A stretch of DNA of 64,000 bases from assembly GCF_019393635.1 (NCBI RefSeq), contig NC_057867.1, positions 434,121-498,120 of the forward strand. The letters are read 5' to 3'. Origin of the DNA: Dromiciops gliroides (taxonomy: Eukaryota > Chordata > Mammalia > Microbiotheria > Microbiotheriidae). Numbering within the stretch: the stretch's first letter is position 1; every line of letters starts with the position of its first letter. Below the pieces are notes generated by a model. It saw only the letters and a program-made list of their open reading frames with translations, did no database searches and was not told the DNA's origin. The position numbers and the translations under genes were made by a program. Of this stretch, positions 1 to 10,389 are shown in pieces.

Positions 1-446
1 AAATACAGGTTAGAAGTCAAAGACAGAAAGGAAGGTCCCAGACCCACCAAAAAAATCATAGCAGCAATTTCTGTGGTACCAAAGTAACTGCCTATCAGAT
101 GTTGGTTGAACAAACTGTAGCACATAAATATAATTGAATATCATTGTACCATGAAGCCATAAATATGGGAAATTTTGCACAACAAGGGAAGAATTGTATG
201 AAATGATGGAGAGCCAGGTAAAAAGAATCAGGAAATATATATAGATTTGGATATTATAATGATTGGAGTGACGCCACCTGCTGGAGAGTGACTGTAGGAA
301 AGCTCCACCATGAGGAGAAGGCATCTGAGGGCAGGTCCTTGGTGTTTGCTCGTGGGTGCTGTCTATCAAAGCTACCAGCCAATTAGTTTGGAGCTGTGTG
401 TGCATGTGGTTGGGGAATGTTCCCAGTTTCACAGGAAGCGTTGGCT

Positions 447-448
<2 letters not shown>

Positions 449-477
<29 letters not shown>

Positions 478-614
478 GTGAGGCAATGGGGGTTAAGTGA
501 CTTGCCCAGGGTCACACAGCTAGTAAGTGTTAAGTGTCTGAGGCCGGATTTGAACTCAGGTACTCCTGACTCCAGGGCCGGTGCTCTATCCACTGCGCCA
601 CCTAGCTGCCCCTA
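449..614 (-). mobile_element. tRNA-derived SINE, TSD cgttggctcc
   Basis: Full-length minus-strand copy with A-box and B-box (rc of tggcgcagtgg and gagttcaaatcc). Target duplication at 439-448 and 615-624. Confidence 0.93.
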
Positions 615-718
615 CGTTGGCTCCTTTTTGTTCCTGACCTTGCCATGGCAGGTCAGATGCTGGGGTCTCTTAGAAATAGTTAGATTTTTACCTTTCTCTC
701 TGATCCTAATGCTCTTTA

Positions 719-878
719 TTTTTTGTTTTTGTTTTTGTTTTTTGGTGGGGCAATGAGGATTTAGTGACTTGCCCAGGGTCACACAGCTAGTAAGTGTCAA
801 GTGTCTGAAGCTGGATTTGAACTCAGGTCCTCCTGAGTCCAAGGCCAGTGCTTTATCCACTGCGCCACCTAGCTGCCC
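719..878 (-). mobile_element. tRNA-derived SINE, 14-bp TSD
   Basis: Minus-strand copy. The duplication cctaatgctcttta flanks it at 705-718 and 879-892. Confidence 0.93.
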
Positions 879-1217
879 CCTAATGCTCTTTAATAAATAC
901 TTAAACACTTAAATACTCTTGCTAAAGCTTATAATTTATTGGGGACCACTCATTAGATATTTTAGACAGACTAGCTAGATTTTTAGCTCCTTATAATATA
1001 GATTTGGATTTAGTTAGAACTAAGAAAATGTAAAGGAACTCCAAAGGGAATTAAAGTCAGAATGAACCAAATGACTAGTGTGGAATCCAGAGATTCTTCT
1101 GACTTCAGATTCTCAATGTGTCCAGGGTCATGGACAGACAGTTGCTTCTTTTCTGCAAAGGAGAGATATGAGGGGGTTGAGGGAAGAATATATAGGTGTA
1201 TAGAGTAGATACCTATA

Positions 1218-1220
1218 TTC

Positions 1221-1277
<57 letters not shown>
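1218..1277. repeat. (AT)n(AC)n microsatellite
   Basis: A run of AT dinucleotides passes directly into AC dinucleotides. Confidence 0.95.
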
Positions 1278-1280
<3 letters not shown>

Positions 1281-1476
1281 GTGCAGAGGATATGTAGAGG
1301 AAGGATATATAGGATATAGATATTTGCATACACATACATATAGATAGATATCATATACAAAAGACTTCCCACATGGGCACCTTGGCCCTTTTTCCTTCCC
1401 TGGTGTCCAGCAAGGATGATGAGCTGCTGTGGGCCTGGAAACCTCTCTTGCCTTGAGCTACTGGGAAGCTATTTCT

Positions 1477-1622
1477 TTTTTTTTTTTTGCAGGCAATTGG
1501 GGTTTAAGTGACTTGCCCGGGGTCACACAGCTAGTAAGTGTCAAGTTTCTGAGGCCGAATTTGAACTCAGGTACTCCTGAATCCAGGGCCGGTGCTTTAA
1601 CCACTGCACCATCTAGCTGCCC
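1477..1622 (-). mobile_element. tRNA-derived SINE, 16-bp TSD
   Basis: Minus-strand copy. The duplication ctgggaagctatttct flanks it at 1461-1476 and 1623-1638. Confidence 0.93.
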
Positions 1623-1855
1623 CTGGGAAGCTATTTCTGAGAGGTAGAGCTACCGTTAGAGAACTAGTCTGCCCATTCTGGACTCCATGTGACTCACCAA
1701 AATGAAAGTATCTAATAACAAAAGCCACGTGGGTCCCCTAAAATGTCAAAGGGCCTAATATTGATCCTGGGAGAACCTTTGTGTGTAACATTTATCAGGT
1801 CAGATCCCCAAGAGTAAGTCTGCACCCTCTCCTAGTAGTTACAGCACCAATTCAC

Positions 1856-2009
1856 ATTTTTTTTTTTTTTTAGTGAGGCAATTGGGGTTAAGTGACTTGC
1901 CCAGGGTCACACAGCTAGTAAGTGTTAAGTGTCTGAGGCCGGATTTGAACTCAGGTCCTCCTGACTCCGGGGCCGGTGCTCTCTCCACTGCGCCACCTAG
2001 CGGCCCCAG
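1856..2009 (-). mobile_element. tRNA-derived SINE
   Basis: Minus-strand copy with short duplication caattcac at 1848-1855 and 2010-2017. Confidence 0.9.
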
Positions 2010-2471
2010 CAATTCACTTTTACAAAGGGTTATTTACTGAGAAGCTATAGTGAAAACAGAAACAAAAACAATCCGTCTGAACTAAGAGCAGTAAGTGAGG
2101 AGAGTGTTCACAAGCAGCTCTCAAATTCACCTCCAAATGTGGAATAATCATGAATGGGTTCTGCCCACTTGGCTGTCTTTGGAGCAGGAGCTCCACTGGA
2201 TCAAGTCACCCCTACAGGATCGCATCAGCCAATCAAAAGTATTTTTCTTTACCACATGGTTAGTGGAGGAAGCATCCATGTGGGTATGGCATCAAGCTGA
2301 GCACATTACACATTCTCATAAAGACTAGGCTCTCATTGGCCAGTCCCCCATTATAAGATGTGATGCAGACAGATGATAGAAATATATGTGGTTGGTAGCT
2401 GGCCTGCATGTGGCACAGATGGATATGCCCTGGGATCTGGCTCACCTTATCTCCAAGGGAGACTAATTTTG

Positions 2472-2670
2472 AGACAGTGGATAGAGTACTAGGCCTGGAG
2501 TCAGGAAGACTCATCTTCCTGAGTTCCAATCTGGCCTCAGACACGTCCTAGCTGTGTTGACCCTGGGCAGGTCATTTCACCCCGTTTACCTCAGTGAGTT
2601 GGAGAAGGAAATGGCAAACCACTGTGGTTTCTTTGATGGGGTCACAAAGAGTTCTAAACACTGAACAATA
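2472..2670 (+). mobile_element. MAR1-type CORE-SINE
   Basis: A tRNA-like head, a core region, and the diagnostic 3-prime part gagttggagaaggaaatggc followed by ggggtcacaaagagt. Confidence 0.8.
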
Positions 2671-2914
2671 AATGCCAGTCAAATTGTAGTCATTTCAGAA
2701 TAAATACTACTTTCCTTGATGACTCTCAAGGGGAGGGTAACATTTAGGGTACTATGCTTCATCCCACCATGAATAGCTAATAACCCTTGAGAGGTTATAC
2801 TGGTTAGAATAATATTAACAAGGGTTAAATAAACTAGGGACAAAAGACATCATGGAGAGGATCTGCTCTTGTCAGTCTCTAGGGTTGTAGGCTCTGGAAA
2901 TGAAAAGACATGGT

Positions 2915-3070
2915 GGGGAGGCAGCTAGGTGGCGCTGCAGTGGATAAAGCACCGGCCCTGGATTCAGGAGGACCTGAGTTCAAATCCGACCTCAGAAACT
3001 TGACACTTACTACCTGTGTGATCCTGAGCAAGTCACTTAACCCCAATTGCCTCACCAAAAAAAAAAAAAA
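2915..3070 (+). mobile_element. tRNA-derived SINE, 12-bp TSD
   Basis: Plus-strand copy with A-tail. The duplication aaaagacatggt is at 2903-2914 and 3071-3082. Confidence 0.93.
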
Positions 3071-4018
3071 AAAAGACATGGTAGGGGGTTGCCTTCCCTA
3101 CATGTCTGGAGTCTGATATTCAGAAGTAAACATTTGGGTCTTTTGGCTACCTCTCCTCACAGCTCTCTCACTTCACTGACTGTGTGATGAAGCAAGTGAT
3201 GTTGTTGTTCAGTTTCTCCCCCTCAGATAAGAATAAGAACGAATAACCCTAAGCCTACTTCCATTCGGAATAATTGGTTCCCAGAAACAACGAAGATTAT
3301 TCAGAAAGAGAGCCCTGGTAGATGGATGAGAGTCCCATTTTCACTAAGTCCATGAGATAGAACAAAGAGATTAGGCTTGTGACTTCATTGAGTCCACACT
3401 AGGAGCTGAGGGCGTCTAACCATCCCCAGAAGGCTAGAGAAACCTCACAGTGGTAGATAGACAGAATAAGATGCTGAGGAAGTGTCCTTCTCTTGATAAA
3501 AGGAAGGACAAGGGCATAGCGATGCCCAGGAAGGAAGGGAAGGCAAATGTCAAGGATACCTCAGTGCAGGAATGCCCTGAAGGGGAGAGGAAAGGTGCTG
3601 AAGATCTAATGTAGAGTGGGGCTGGCCATAGCAAGGACCTGGCTCAGTTTAGTTAAACACTGAACGTTGCACTCAGCAGCATCTAAGATTAGATACAGAA
3701 TAGAAGATGTTTCCCCGTCTTCATGTAGCAAAATAAAGTTAAAACACAACAATGTAAATGGAAGAACAACACACCAAGAATTCAAAAGTGAACGTAAGAA
3801 AATTCAAGAGATCAAACAGGATTCCAACGAAGAGAGATGAGAAGATGCCCCCACTCACTTTCAGCCTTTGCTTTCTTAATGCATCAATCAGTTCTGTGCC
3901 TTTTGGTCCTACGGGCTGGCTCTGGGGGAATGGCAAGAGGGAGGGCCACATCGGATGCTAGGATGATGTAAGAAACAGAAACTATTAAGAAACACTTCTT
4001 TAAAAATGCAGATAAATA

Positions 4019-4163
4019 GGGGCAGTTAGGTGGCACAGTAGATAAAGCACCAGCCCTGGATTCAGGAGGACCTGAGTTCAAATCCGGCCTCAGACACTTG
4101 ACACTTACTAGCTGTGTGACCCTGGGCAAGTCACTTAACCCTCATTGCCCCACCCAAAAAAAC
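4019..4163 (+). mobile_element. tRNA-derived SINE
   Basis: Plus-strand copy from ggggcagttaggtggcacag to a short A-rich tail. No clear target duplication. Confidence 0.88.
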
Positions 4164-5066
4164 TCCAAACATATGGCAGAAATGGACACGCTCGTCCACC
4201 CAACCCAAGAGGGGAGTGCATGGACAATGCTTCAGAAGCTCAACCTCTTGTGTAGGGAAATCATGACTTGGATTTCCTAAGCAGTGTGATCCCCGAGTCT
4301 AGATTCCTAGCCATGGAAGGGAGTTTTCCTGGGCAGCAGCAGCCCTGTTTAAGAGGTTAGCAATCAGACCTCAGGAAAGAAGAGACTCACAGATAGAACA
4401 CTGGAACAGTGTCCAGCCTTCCAGAAAAAAGAAAACCACCCAGGTGGTTCCTATAGCTAAAGGACTAAAACTATATCATGGGAAGGATCGAGGGATCTGG
4501 ACTTTGTCACCACCACTCCCTTCTCCCCAGCTCCCCCACACTACTACAAGGACTTATTTGGCCAGTAACAGATCTAATGGGCAGAGGAATGGCTGGTTCA
4601 GCGGCCCCCAGGGCATATTTACTGGCTAAACTCTAGGGTGGTACTGGTCTTGGGAAGAAGTCTTCACCATAATGTCAAAGGTTCATCTCCCTTCTGAGGG
4701 TTCTAGGAGTTACCCTAAGGGTCTATCTCTGGGGTTTCCATGACTTCCAGACAGTTTGCTCTGTATTGATTAACACCTAGAATTAATTGACTTTTTCCGA
4801 CAAAAGTATTTTATTATTTTCCAGTTACATGTAGAGACAGTTTTCAACATTTGTTTACATAAGATTTCCAATTTCAAATTTTTCTCCCTCCCTCCCCTCC
4901 CTCCCCCCTCCCCTGGACAGCAGGCAATCTGATATAGGTTATATATATACATAATAACATTAAATATATTTCTGCATTAGTCATGTTATAAGAGAAGAAT
5001 CAGAGCAAAAAGGAAAAACCTCAAAAAACAAAAGCAACAGCACCAAAAACAAAAGAAATAGTATGG

Positions 5067-5230
5067 GGCAGCTAGGTGGCACAGTGGATAGAGCACTGGC
5101 CCTGGATTCAGGAGGACCCCAGTTCAAAGCTGGCCTCAGACACTTACTAGCTATGTGACCCTGGGCAAGTCACTTAACCCCCATTGCCTTACCAAAAAAA
5201 AAACCCCAAAAACAAAAAAAAAAAAAAAGA
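5067..5230 (+). mobile_element. tRNA-derived SINE nested in L1
   Basis: Inserted in the L1 3-prime UTR. The duplication aagaaatagtatgg is at 5053-5066 and 5231-5244. Confidence 0.93.
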
Positions 5231-5401
5231 AAGAAATAGTATGGTCCAATCAGCATCCATATTCCACAGTTCCTTTTTTTTCTGAATGTGGAGAGCCTTT
5301 TCCGTCATGAGTCCTTTGGAACTTTCTTGTAACGTTGGATTGGTGAGAAGAATCCAGTCTATCACAGCTGATCAACACACAATGTTGATGATACTGTGTA
5401 T

Positions 5402-5856
5402 TGTGATGAAATAATGAGATTTAGCAGATACTCAAAGACCCACCTGGAGATTAATCCAGACTGATTGAATCAAGTGAGAGTGATTAACTGCTGATTAGCC
5501 TACTTCAGGTTAACTGGATTGTAATCACACCTTGAGAACACCTTCAGAACCAATGGATTTGGATGATGCCAACCAATCAGCTTGAAGCAGTGTGTAAGGG
5601 CCCGCCCCTCTGCTCCAGACCTATAAAAAGCTTCCACAATGAGTTTGCTGGAGAGAGTTTGTGACTGAAGCAGGCTTGTGGCAGAAGACTTGAGGAAGAA
5701 CCAGACCAGGCTGGAACTCTAGGCTAAATAGGCTTTTTTCTTAACTTTCTGAACTCCATGGGAATATCTGTATACTTTAACAAATGTTTAAAGCCCAAGG
5801 ACTGGTGCTAAAGCTTCCAATTTAAGGCGACCACAATTTAGATTTTAAACATCACA
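5402..5856. mobile_element. Solo LTR of an endogenous retrovirus (fossil), inserted in an L1
   Basis: A 455-bp block interrupts the L1 3-prime UTR, with ends TGTGATG and CATCACA and a 4-bp duplication gtat on each side (5398-5401, 5857-5860). The same L1 region at 36.8-36.9 kb lacks the block, which confirms an insertion. A TATA-like ctataaaaag at 5621-5630 behind a GC-box-like cccgcccc fits a U3 promoter. No internal retroviral sequence remains. The 4-bp duplication fits class I (gamma-type) elements, but the family is not named. Younger than the L1 that hosts it. Confidence 0.8.
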
Positions 5857-6946
5857 GTATAATGTTCTTCTGCTCATCTCACTCAGCATCAGTTCATGCA
5901 AGTCCCTCCAGGTTTCTCTGAACTCCTCCTGCTCATCGTTTCTTACAGCACAATAGAATTCCATTACATTCATATACCACAACTTGTTCAGCCATTCCCC
6001 AATTGATGGGCAACCCCTCAATTTTCAATTCCTTGCCACCACCAAAAGAGCAGCTATAAATATTTTTGTACATGTGGGTCCTTTTCCCTTTTTATGATCT
6101 CTTTGGGAAAAAGACCCCAAAGTGATATTGCTGGGTCAAAGGGTATGCACAGCTTTATAGCCCTTTGGGCATAATTCCAAATTGCTCTCCAGAATGGTTG
6201 GATCAGTTCACAGCTCCACCAACAATGCATTAGTGTTCCAATTTTTCCACAGCTTCTCCAACATTTATTATTTTCCTTTTTTGTCATATTAGCCAATCTG
6301 ACAGGTGTCAGGTGGTACATCAGAGTTGTTTTAATTTGTATCTCTCTAATCAATAGTGATCTAGAGCATTTTTTCATATGGGAATAGATAGCTTTGATTT
6401 CTTCATCAGAATGTCTATTCACATCCTTTGACCATTCTTCAATTGGGGAATGACTTGGATTCATATAAATTGATGAGGCCTTTATCAGAAGTACCGGCCA
6501 TAAAAATTGTTTCCCAGCTTTCTGCCTCCCTTCTAATTTTGGATGCGTTGCTTCTGTGTGTACAAAATCTTTTTAATTTAATGTAATCAAAATCATCCAT
6601 TTTGCATTTCATAATATTCTCTATCTCTTGTTTGGTCATGAACTGCTCTCCTTTCCAAAAATCTGAAAGGTAGACTATTCCTTCTCCTAATTTACCTATG
6701 GTATCACCTCTTTTGTCTAAATCATGTACCCATTTTGACCTTATTTTAGTATAAGGTATCAGATGTTGGTCTATGCCTAATTTCTGCCATACTATCTTCC
6801 AGTTTTCCCAGCAGTTTTTGTCAAATACTGAGTTCCTATCCCAGAAGCTAGAGTCTTTGGGTTTATCAAACAGTACATTACTTATGTCATTTACTTCTGT
6901 GTCTCCTGTGCCTCGCCTATTCCAGTGGTCCTCCACTCTATTTCTT

Positions 6947-7119
6947 TTTTGTTGTTGTTGTTTTTGGTTTTTGGTTTTTTTTTAGTGAGGCAATTGGGGT
7001 TAAGTGACTTGCCCAGGGCCACTCAGCTAGTAAGTGTTAAGTGTCTGAGGCCAGCTTTGAACTCAGGTCCTCCTGAATCCAGGGCCGGTCCTCTATCCAC
7101 TTCTCCATCTAGCTGCCCC
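6947..7119 (-). mobile_element. tRNA-derived SINE nested in L1 ORF2
   Basis: Minus-strand copy splitting the L1 ORF2 remnant. The 16-bp duplication ctccactctatttctt is at 6931-6946 and 7120-7135. Confidence 0.95.
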
Positions 7120-8654
7120 CTCCACTCTATTTCTTAGCCAGTACCAGATAGTTTTGATGACTGCTGCCTTATAGTAGAGCTTCAGATTTGGTATTAACCC
7201 ACCTTCCTGTGCATTTTTTTCATTATTTTCCTTGATATTCTTGACTTTTTGTTTTTCCAAGTGAATTTTGTTATTATTTTTTCTAGCTCTATAAAATAAT
7301 TTTTAAGTAGTCTGATTGGTATGGCACTGAATAAGTAAATTAATTTAGGTAGAATTGTCATCTTTATTATATTATCTCGGCTTATCCATGAGCAATTGAT
7401 ATCTTTCCAATTATTTATATCTGATTTGATTTGTGTGAAAAGTGTTTTGTAATTGTGTTCATAGAGTTCCTGGGTTTGTCTTGGCAAGTAGATTCCCAAG
7501 TATTTCATATTATCTAATGTTACCTTAAATGGAATGTCTCTTTCTATTTCTTGCTGCTGGACTTTGTTGGTCATGTATAAAAATGCTGATGATTTACGTG
7601 GATTTATTTTATATCCTGCTACTTTGTTAAAGTTGTTAATTGTTTCAAGTAATTTTTCAGTTGATTCTCTAAGTATACCATCATATCATCTGCAAAGAGT
7701 GATGAATTAATTGACTTTTTAAAAGGTTATTTACTAAGATATAGCAGGGGTAGTTGGTACAAAAACAGTTTCCCCCAAAAATCTGAGGCCCATCTCCCAC
7801 AAATACAGAGTCTGGGAGAGAGGGGGCTCAAACATAGAGCATATGGTAATGAATCACTCATGTAGAGAACATATGTAGCCAAAGGGTAAACTTTTAATTC
7901 TTGGTCCTTTCTTGAGCTTCCGTTTCTGATTCAAGGGCCCACATGCCTTGAAGCTCCTTCCTTACTCAAGTGGCTATATTCCATATTCATCTATATCTGT
8001 GCTTGCCCATAGGTGTCCTTGGTGTGTCTCACTGCTCTCAGATGAATTATCTATTTATCAGTCCCTCTCCTTTGGTGCCATCGAAAGGTTAGTGGAAAGA
8101 TTGATGGGGCAGGGCACAAGGGAGGAAAGAGACAAAGATACTCTTTCCTCCTTCCTAGAGTGGTTTGATCTCAGGGCCTTGAATTGGAAACCTCAACTCT
8201 AGAACTGAAATTATTAGCACTTACTAGGCCTCTTTGGCTCAAAGTCACCAAGGGGCTCAAGGGGAGTGCCAGATCCTCTCAGCCAATCCTGTCGCTCTCT
8301 TTCTTTACTCAATCAGAAAAGAGATGATAAGATGTAAACTATCTCATTTATATATTAACTCATTGGAGTAGGGGAGTGCAGAACTCCTCCCTTATATTTG
8401 TATGTAGAAATGTACTTGTTTGTTGTTACTTGTCAAGTTCACAGTTTTAAAAAGGTGAAAAAAATAATCCTGTTATTCTATAATCTCAAACCAACTGAGA
8501 GAACATTTTTAGATCTTCCCAATGCAATGGGTTTGAGCATTTATGGATTGCCTAATACGGAGGCATACCACATGGGTGGGAGTAGTCTCCTGCTATTAGC
8601 TTTGGAGGCAGAGCAGGCTGTGTCTACGGTTTTAAAATTTAAATAATTAATCAA

Positions 8655-9400
8655 TTAGCTGATTTATTTTACATTTTTTAAAAATTTGAGTTCCAAATTC
8701 TCTTTGTCCCTTATCTGTTAAGAAGGCAAGCTGATAGAGCGCCGGCCCTGGAGTCAGGAGGACCTGAGTTCAAATCCGGCCTCAAACACTTGATACTTAC
8801 TAGCCGTGTGACCCTGGGCAAGTCACTTAACCCCAATTGCCTCACCAAAAAGAGGAAGAATAAAAAAAAGGCAAGCTGAAAACAATGTGTAGTATTTATA
8901 AGTTTTCTTGATATGGAAATGCATTGCTTTATAATAAATCCTTTCCTATGTTCTGCTGTGTATATGGCAATGGGTTTTTTTCTGTGCTCATTTTGTACTT
9001 AAATGTAAAATTAAATTTTAAATTTACCAAAAAAGAGAAGGCAAGTGATATAATATGAAGTCTTGCAAAACATATTTCTGCATTAGCCATATTGCAAACA
9101 AAAAAAGCAAGAAAAAAGAGGAAAGTGAAAAAAAATCTGTTTCAGTTTGCACTCTGAGTCCATCAGTTCTGTCTCTCTGGAGGGGAATAGCATTTTCATC
9201 ACCAGTTCTTTGGGGTTGTCTTTAATAGTTGTATTAATCAGAGTAACTACGTCATTCACAGTTGAGCATTTTTGCAATGTTGCTGTTATTAGCTACAATG
9301 TTCTGGTTCTGCTCACTTGACTGCATCAGTTCAAAAATGTCTTCCCAAGTTTTTCTGAAACCATCCCCATCATCATTTCTTACCAAAAACTGTATCTTAA
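8655..9400 (-). mobile_element. L1 3-prime UTR fragment
   Basis: The minus strand shows the same end-of-ORF2 and 3-prime UTR phrases as 12.1-12.5 kb (for example the conserved stretch rc of ctctggaggggaatagcatt and tttggaactcaaattt). Interrupted by a SINE at 8735-8867. No coding capacity. Confidence 0.7.
8735..8867 (+). mobile_element. 5-prime-truncated SINE, 12-bp TSD
   Basis: Starts inside the family at tagagcgccggccctgg, yet is bounded by the duplication aaggcaagctga (8723-8734 and 8868-8879). The truncation therefore happened at insertion. Confidence 0.92.
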
Positions 9401-10389
9401 AACTGCCAGACTGATCCAGTGGCGCTCTTTCCTGCTATGTCCAGAGGGTGACACAGTTCACCCCTAGTGTGGTTGTCATGAACTGAATCAGGAAGAGGGG
9501 ATACCTTCTTTTCTTTCTCTCCTTTTACTGAGAAGTTGACCTGGAATTGTTCGTTTCTGTTCTGTACAGTTTGTCCTTTTTAGTTTCACGTATAGCCAGT
9601 GATCCTCACCAGACCTGGGAGTTTGAACCTTGGAGACTTTGGAGCCAGGATTTCTGGTGGGATGTTGCAGGGAAGCCCAAAGAAGTCAGGAAGCCTGGGA
9701 CTCAAGCCAAAGGGGAATCTAGACTTGGCACTTGGGGCTGTGCCCTATAGAAAAGGAGCTAAACTATGAACCTGATCCCCTTCCCCTTACCAGAGACTGA
9801 GGTAGTGTGTGGGGAGGGCTGTGTAGTTGGTTTTGTCTTCCATGTGTTATGTAGTGCCTTTGTATATTTGTTATTATACCTTTGCAGAAGCCAATACAAC
9901 TGTTAGATGACTCAATGGAATTGGAGTACAGGAGAACCATCCCTTGCACCATCTGTGGGAGCTGGATCCTAGATATCCCTCCCCATCCCCTTAAGGGCCC
10001 TGGTGTGTGTGGGGGGGTAAGATATGGCATAGATGTCTTTCAGGGTAAAGTGATATACCCAACCCTTTCCCATTTCTCTGTGGGCATTGAGTATGATTTT
10101 ACTTCTGACTACAAGTCTCCTGCCCTCTCCCCCAGATTATAAATTCCTGGATGTCCAGAAGTGATGCCTTGTTGACCTCTATTTAATAAATGCTTGCTGA
10201 ATGAATCATATGTATTATCAATATTAATAAATTATGTATCAATGAGATACTATGTATTAATATGTTGTATAATATAAACACATTCTACAATACTAATAGA
10301 TTTTATTCTGTTATAAATTAATGATATATTAATAACACATTATATAATATTCTATATTTTACATATTATAAAGAGAGAAACAGACAGAG

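Larger units (their letters stand above)
4797..7703 (-). mobile_element. L1 LINE, 5-prime truncated, with 17-bp target duplication
   Basis: On the minus strand this is the 3-prime part of an L1. ORF2 starts next to the reverse-transcriptase FADD box at about 7680-7700, then comes the C-terminal domain with CWRSCGKIGTLMHCWW and HLTPVR, then the 3-prime UTR ending in aataaaatactttt. The target duplication gaattaattgacttttt is perfect on both sides (4780-4796 and 7704-7720). The open stretches (7574-7194, 6936-6439, 6464-6054) are pieces of one broken ORF2. It was later hit by SINEs at 5067-5230 and 6947-7119 and by a solo LTR at 5402-5856. Confidence 0.93.

Noticed and set aside
2910-3116. tRNA genes suggested by A-box and B-box motifs in many copies
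   Set aside because: The tRNA-like promoters belong to SINE heads; no complete cloverleaf with anticodon arm was found.
6054-7574. Three minus-strand open frames of 126-165 codons
   Set aside because: They are pieces of L1 ORF2, not host genes.
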